Below are positions 15,152-18,097 of a DNA stretch of 18,097 nt, piece after piece (position 1 is the stretch's first letter; every line of letters begins with the position of its first letter). The notes under the pieces were generated by a model, which ran no database searches, was not told where the DNA came from, and saw only the letters and a program-made list of their open reading frames with translations. Source of the stretch: Rhodospirillales bacterium (lineage in GTDB: Bacteria > Pseudomonadota > Alphaproteobacteria > MPNO01 > UBA2964). Position numbers and translations under genes: made by a program. Where the stretch lies: NCBI GenBank assembly GCA_002727395.1, contig PBWY01000019.1:14300-32396 (forward strand). The letters run 5' to 3'.

Positions 15152-15886
15152 TTAAATCAAAAATATTTCGCTCAAATTAGTATTATTTGTTAATGGGACT
15201 ATAGCCAGTGGTGACAGGCCCGCCGAAGATAATGTACTCGTTAAACGAGAGCGGCTAATCAACTCCTCTAATTCAATAATAATATAGCTTTTATCATCGC
15301 CTGTTTCCAAAGGTGATAAATTTGAAATCAGTAGAGCTTCAACGTCGCCTCCTCGTCTATTTCCTCCAGAAATAAATGGCAATTTAGCGCAAATACGTAA
15401 TAATTGCCCGTCCCCCTGACCGCCAAGTAAAGGCCACCAAGGTTCATTCTCATCTATCTGCGGTAACGGCAGAATGCCTGCTGTTGTTTCACCTTCGGCA
15501 ACATCTCGTAGTACACCACGGGCAGTTTTCTGTCTTGTCATAGGTGTCTGTGAACCGAAGTGGTCACGCGCGATATCCCAATAAGATCCGTCTTCATTAT
15601 CCAAGACAGCAATGTTAAATTCTCCTTGGATCAATAAGAAAGCTGAAATTAGCTCCCGCCAAATACGAACTAATGCACCGTGCGGTAAATCACCATTATG
15701 CCGTTTCAATAATTTTCTTAAGACTTCCGCCTCGCGGGCTGGCCAAAATATCGGGCCATCCACTTCTTTCTTAGTTTTTTTTACCTCAGAAACAACTTCG
15801 GAACGTTGCATTATTAAATCATGTATTGATCGATCAATGTGATCAATTTGGCCTCTGAGTTTCTCTAAATTTTTTTCCGCAGTCAT
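15152..15886 (-). CDS. Chorismate mutase (AroQ) fused to a degenerate prephenate-dehydratase-like domain, cut short in its ACT-like tail
   Basis: Residues 1-88 are an AroQ chorismate mutase, which rearranges chorismate to prephenate. Counted against E. coli PheA, the active-site residues R11, R28, K39, R51 and E52 are all present, with Q87 standing for Q88. Residues about 90-200 align by eye with prephenate dehydratase: DGSYWDIARDHFG matches the GSYSHLAA region, and VAEGETTAGILPLPQ matches the VETGQADYAVVPIEN region. The PIEN and TRF catalytic motifs are lost, however, so dehydratase activity is unlikely. From about 215, SYIIIELEELISRSRL looks like the start of an ACT domain. The TAA at 15154-15152 ends the protein at 244 residues inside that domain, while the frame continues to 15032. 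It is first in the leftward aromatic cluster. AGAG at 15893-15896 (minus strand) lies six bases before the ATG. Confidence 0.88.
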   Translation of the reverse strand: MTAEKNLEKLRGQIDHIDRSIHDLIMQRSEVVSEVKKTKKEVDGPIFWPAREAEVLRKLLKRHNGDLPHGALVRIWRELISAFLLIQGEFNIAVLDNEDGSYWDIARDHFGSQTPMTRQKTARGVLRDVAEGETTAGILPLPQIDENEPWWPLLGGQGDGQLLRICAKLPFISGGNRRGGDVEALLISNLSPLETGDDKSYIIIELEELISRSRLTSTLSSAGLSPLAIVPLTNNTNLSEIFLI

Positions 15887-16062
15887 AACAATCTCTTGTT
15901 AACGGTTTTTATATCATGCAAAGCTTGGCTGTACTTTTATAACGCGCTAGATCTATAACAAAAAGCAAAGAAAATATTACTAAATTTTTTACTTCGACAT
16001 AGCTATCATAAAAATTTTAATATTAGTAAATTTAAATCGGTGTTAAAACGAAGGCTAAAATA
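15887..16062. promoter_or_regulatory. Divergent control region between the aromatic cluster and metXW
   Basis: A 176-base AT-rich gap that must start transcription both ways. It contains a 15-base direct repeat with one mismatch, AATATTACTAAATTT at 15973-15987 and AATATTAGTAAATTT at 16019-16033, 46 bases apart start to start. The copies flank a candidate metX promoter. No SAM riboswitch fold could be recognised. Confidence 0.45.
15994..16021 (+). promoter_or_regulatory. Candidate promoter of metX
   Basis: TCGACA at 15994-15999 and TTTAAT at 16016-16021 each match the sigma-70 consensus at five of six positions, with a 16-base spacer. Transcription would begin near 16028, about 35 bases before the metX start. 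The second copy of the 15-base direct repeat covers part of the -10 box and the likely start site. Confidence 0.45.
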
Positions 16063-17217
16063 TTGTCATTAAAACCAATATCCAAAGAAAATCTGCCCGG
16101 ACACCATGTAGAACTTGGTATCGCTCAACCGTTGCGGCTTGATTCTGGCGAGAATTTTGGTCCGTTTAACATTTCTTATCAAACCTATGGAAAATTAAAT
16201 GAAGGGAAGACCAATAGTATTCTTGTTTGTCATGCTTTAACTGGAGATCAGTTTCCTGCTGAAAAACATCCTATCACTCAAAAGAATGGTTGGTGGGAAC
16301 TGATGATAGGACCAGGGAAAGTACTTGATACCGACCGATACTTTATTATTTGCTCAAATGTGTTGGGCGGTTGTATGGGAACAACTGGTCCAAGTTCTTT
16401 GAATCCCAAAACAAAAAAACCCTTCGGGCTTGAATTCCCAGTGATCACTATTGGAGACATGGTTCGCGCACAAAAACTTCTAATAGACCACCTTGGTATT
16501 GAAAAACTTTTCAGCGTGATAGGCGGCTCTATGGGTGCAATGCAAGTCCTAGAATGGGCTTCAAAATATGGTGACCGGCTTCATACCGCGGTGCCAATCG
16601 CTGGAGCACCACGTCATTCAGCACAAAACATTGCATTCCATGAAGTTGGAAGACAAGCAATCATGGCAGATCCTGAATGGTGTCAAGGCGACTATATCAA
16701 TGAAAACAAACGTCCTAGGCGAGGACTTGCTGTTGCAAGGATGGAGGCCCATATCACTTACCTTTCTGAGCCTGCACTTCATAGAAAATTTGGGCGGCGT
16801 CTGCAGGAGCGTGACCAGATCTCTTACGGTTTTGATGCGGATTTTGAAGTGGAATCATATTTACGACACCAAGGGAGTAGTTTTGTAGAACGATTTGACG
16901 CAAACTCATACCTTTATATTACACGTGCAATGGATTATTTTGATTTAGCCGCAGAGCATGAAGGTGTGCTTGCAAATGCCTTTCGTAACACCAAGGTAAG
17001 ATATTTTATCGTCTCCTTTTCGAGTGACTGGCTTTATCCTACTATTGAGAGTCGTGCTGTAGTGCACGCGCTTAACGCAGTTGCCGCTAATGTTAGTTTT
17101 CTTGAGGTACAAACAGATAAAGGGCATGATGCGTTTTTGTTAGATGAACCTGTTTTACATGAGACACTTTCGGGGTTTCTAGAAGGCGCAATTCGGCATA
17201 GTGGATTAGGCTTATGA
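16063..17217 (+). CDS. metX: Homoserine O-acyltransferase, MetX family
   Basis: An alpha/beta-hydrolase-fold enzyme that acylates homoserine on its oxygen, the entry to methionine synthesis. The 384 residues start at a TTG; AAGG at 16051-16054 sits about eight bases upstream, and no better start is near. The catalytic triad is visible: nucleophile S156 in GGSMGAMQ, D322 in FSSDWLYP and H355 in KGHDAFL. The oxyanion-side NVLGGCMGTTGPSS segment lies at about 99-112. MetX proteins are named acetyltransferases by default, but some proteobacterial members use succinyl-CoA, and the acyl donor cannot be settled here. The stop overlaps the metW start (ATGA), the usual metXW pair. Confidence 0.95.
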   Translation: MSLKPISKENLPGHHVELGIAQPLRLDSGENFGPFNISYQTYGKLNEGKTNSILVCHALTGDQFPAEKHPITQKNGWWELMIGPGKVLDTDRYFIICSNVLGGCMGTTGPSSLNPKTKKPFGLEFPVITIGDMVRAQKLLIDHLGIEKLFSVIGGSMGAMQVLEWASKYGDRLHTAVPIAGAPRHSAQNIAFHEVGRQAIMADPEWCQGDYINENKRPRRGLAVARMEAHITYLSEPALHRKFGRRLQERDQISYGFDADFEVESYLRHQGSSFVERFDANSYLYITRAMDYFDLAAEHEGVLANAFRNTKVRYFIVSFSSDWLYPTIESRAVVHALNAVAANVSFLEVQTDKGHDAFLLDEPVLHETLSGFLEGAIRHSGLGL

Positions 17218-17846
17218 CCAATATTGCTTCGGGTGAAACCCTCAGATCCGACCTAAAGCTTATCAGTGATTTAATTCTGCCAAGTAGTAGGGTCTTGGAT
17301 ATCGGATGTGGTGATGGTGCCCTTTTATCTTTTCTCGCTGAAAACAAAAATATAGATGCACGAGGCATAGAACTCAGCCAGGAAGGTGTCAACGCCTGCG
17401 TTGCTAAAGGCTTGTCGGTAATTCAGGGTAATGCTGATACAGACTTAATTGATTATCCATCAAATGCGTTTGACTACGTTGTATTGAGTCAAACATTGCA
17501 GGCCACGCGTGACCCCAAAGAAATTCTTACAACCCTAGTGAGGATAGGTAAGAACGCTATAGTTTCATTCGTCAATTTTGGGCATTGGCGCACCAGACTC
17601 TCACTAATGCTCAATGGGCGAGTGCCGGTACCTGAAAAAAATGGTTTTAACTGGTATGACAACCCGAATATTCATTTGTGCACAATCCTCGATTTCGTCG
17701 ACCTTTGCAGCAATCTGGGTTTAAAAATCAACATTGGCCTATCGCTTGATAGAAATAGCCGTGTCCGTCCGATAAAAAGCCGTAGTCACACAGCAAACCT
17801 TAAGGGAGAGCAGGCAATCTTCTTACTCAGTACAGATGCTTCTTAG
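17214..17846 (+). CDS. metW: Methionine biosynthesis protein MetW
   Basis: A 210-residue class I methyltransferase-fold protein that accompanies MetX and is needed for, or enhances, homoserine acylation in bacteria that carry the pair; whether it methylates anything is unclear. The nucleotide-binding loop VLDIGCGDGALLSFL is at 27-41, the acidic end of strand 2 is in ARGIELS, and the FDYVVLSQTLQATRDP segment at about 91-106 is typical of MetW. The C-terminal part includes FVNFGHWRTRLSLMLNGRVPVP, also characteristic. It overlaps metX by four bases and shares four bases with the stop of the convergent methyltransferase gene (TTAG at 17843-17846). Confidence 0.94.
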   Translation: MTNIASGETLRSDLKLISDLILPSSRVLDIGCGDGALLSFLAENKNIDARGIELSQEGVNACVAKGLSVIQGNADTDLIDYPSNAFDYVVLSQTLQATRDPKEILTTLVRIGKNAIVSFVNFGHWRTRLSLMLNGRVPVPEKNGFNWYDNPNIHLCTILDFVDLCSNLGLKINIGLSLDRNSRVRPIKSRSHTANLKGEQAIFLLSTDAS

Positions 17847-18097
17847 TTAGGAGCCACAATTGTATAGTGTGGTCTTCTGCTGCGGCTGGTTTCTTTGCTG
17901 ATTGTAGGTGCATGAAGCTGTTTTTTGCATTCAATAATTAATACTCCGCCCAAAGACGGAAATAACCCTTTTCCTATTTTTTCCATGGCAGGCGCAGAAG
18001 CCATCATTAGACCACGTGACATGGGTGGCATAAATAACGCCCTTTCAGTTCTTGTTGGAGTAAAAAGTGTTTCCTTAAGTAACCGTTTAGCTTGTGC
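17843..18097 (-). CDS. Class I SAM-dependent methyltransferase, C-terminal end (5' part outside window)
   Basis: The frame is open to the window edge and gives the last 84 residues of a longer protein. They read AQAKRLLKETLFTPTRTERALFM, then MSRGLMMASAPAMEKIGKGLFPSLGGVLIIECKKQ, then a short basic tail. The FTPxRTxRALFMPP stretch and the GGVLIIECKKQ strand are what I recall from the end of a conserved alphaproteobacterial methyltransferase often encoded next to gloB; no SAM-binding motif lies inside the window to confirm this. An ATG at 18031 would give a 62-residue protein, but the upstream frame is just as protein-like, so the gene almost certainly begins outside. It converges on metW, the two stops overlapping by four bases. 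Confidence 0.75.
   Translation of the reverse strand, partial: AQAKRLLKETLFTPTRTERALFMPPMSRGLMMASAPAMEKIGKGLFPSLGGVLIIECKKQLHAPTISKETSRSRRPHYTIVAPN

Noticed and set aside
15152..15886. Annotation as bifunctional PheA (mutase plus prephenate dehydratase)
   Set aside because: The dehydratase motifs PIEN and TRF are absent, so only the mutase activity is supported.
15887..16062. A SAM-II or other SAM riboswitch upstream of metX
   Set aside because: Alphaproteobacterial met genes often carry one, and GGCTAAAA at 16053-16060 recalls the end of SAM-II, but the expected pairing GC-rich stem and pseudoknot partner are not present in the right order.
17843..18031. A stand-alone 62-residue minus-strand gene
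   Set aside because: The frame is open past its ATG to the window edge, and the upstream residues continue the same conserved-looking methyltransferase C-terminus, so it is a fragment of a longer gene.
1..18097. Mobile elements, CRISPR arrays, tRNA or rRNA genes
   Set aside because: Read on both strands, no transposase or integrase motifs, regularly spaced repeats, long terminal inverted repeats or tRNA-like cloverleaf sequences were seen.

Overview
This window looks like core chromosome of an AT-rich alphaproteobacterium. The proteins and gene order recall Rhodospirillales-like genomes (etfBA-hbd next to tlpA/argH/lysA; ftsEX followed by a YdcF-type gene and plsC; chorismate mutase-hisC-tyrC beside metXW). 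This placement is from recall of families and synteny, and no search was run. No insertion sequence, integrase, phage gene, CRISPR array, tRNA or rRNA is visible. Almost every base is coding, and the two longest gaps are each under 190 bases.

Layout. (1) Bases 1-2233, plus strand: the 3' end of etfB, then etfA and a 3-hydroxyacyl-CoA dehydrogenase. These serve fatty-acid/butyrate-type oxidation and electron transfer to the quinone pool. (2) Bases 2238-5692: tlpA on the minus strand, divergent from an argH - lptM-like - lysA operon whose genes overlap by 1 and 4 bases. The 43-residue lipoprotein between argH and lysA is easily missed. (3) Bases 5773-9481: hpt on the minus strand, divergent from ftsE-ftsX-ydcF/elyC-plsC (cell division ABC system, envelope DUF218 protein, phospholipid acyltransferase). 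(4) Bases 9493-11946, minus strand: an EamA permease, a ChaC-type gamma-glutamylcyclotransferase and a fumarylacetoacetate-hydrolase-family enzyme. (5) Bases 11973-13022, plus strand: a membrane-anchored DUF2125-like protein. (6) Bases 13028-15886, minus strand: chorismate mutase, hisC and tyrC, which cover the chorismate-to-tyrosine branch. (7) Bases 16063-17846, plus strand: metX-metW for methionine, then the C-terminal end of a convergent methyltransferase at the window edge.

The most interesting point is the chorismate mutase gene. It carries an intact AroQ active site fused to a degenerate prephenate-dehydratase-like domain and an ACT-like tail. An in-frame TAA cuts that tail, yet the same frame stays open for 39 more protein-like codons and stops exactly before the hisC start. 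This is best read as a recent nonsense mutation, a sequence error, or readthrough. Other points are near-identical direct repeats around a candidate metX promoter, an inverted repeat shared by the divergent hpt and ftsE control regions, a Lys-rich argH N-terminus encoded through A-tracts, and an Asp-to-Glu change at an expected metal-ligand position in the FAH-family protein. I found no convincing new multi-gene system; the region reads as housekeeping metabolism and cell division.
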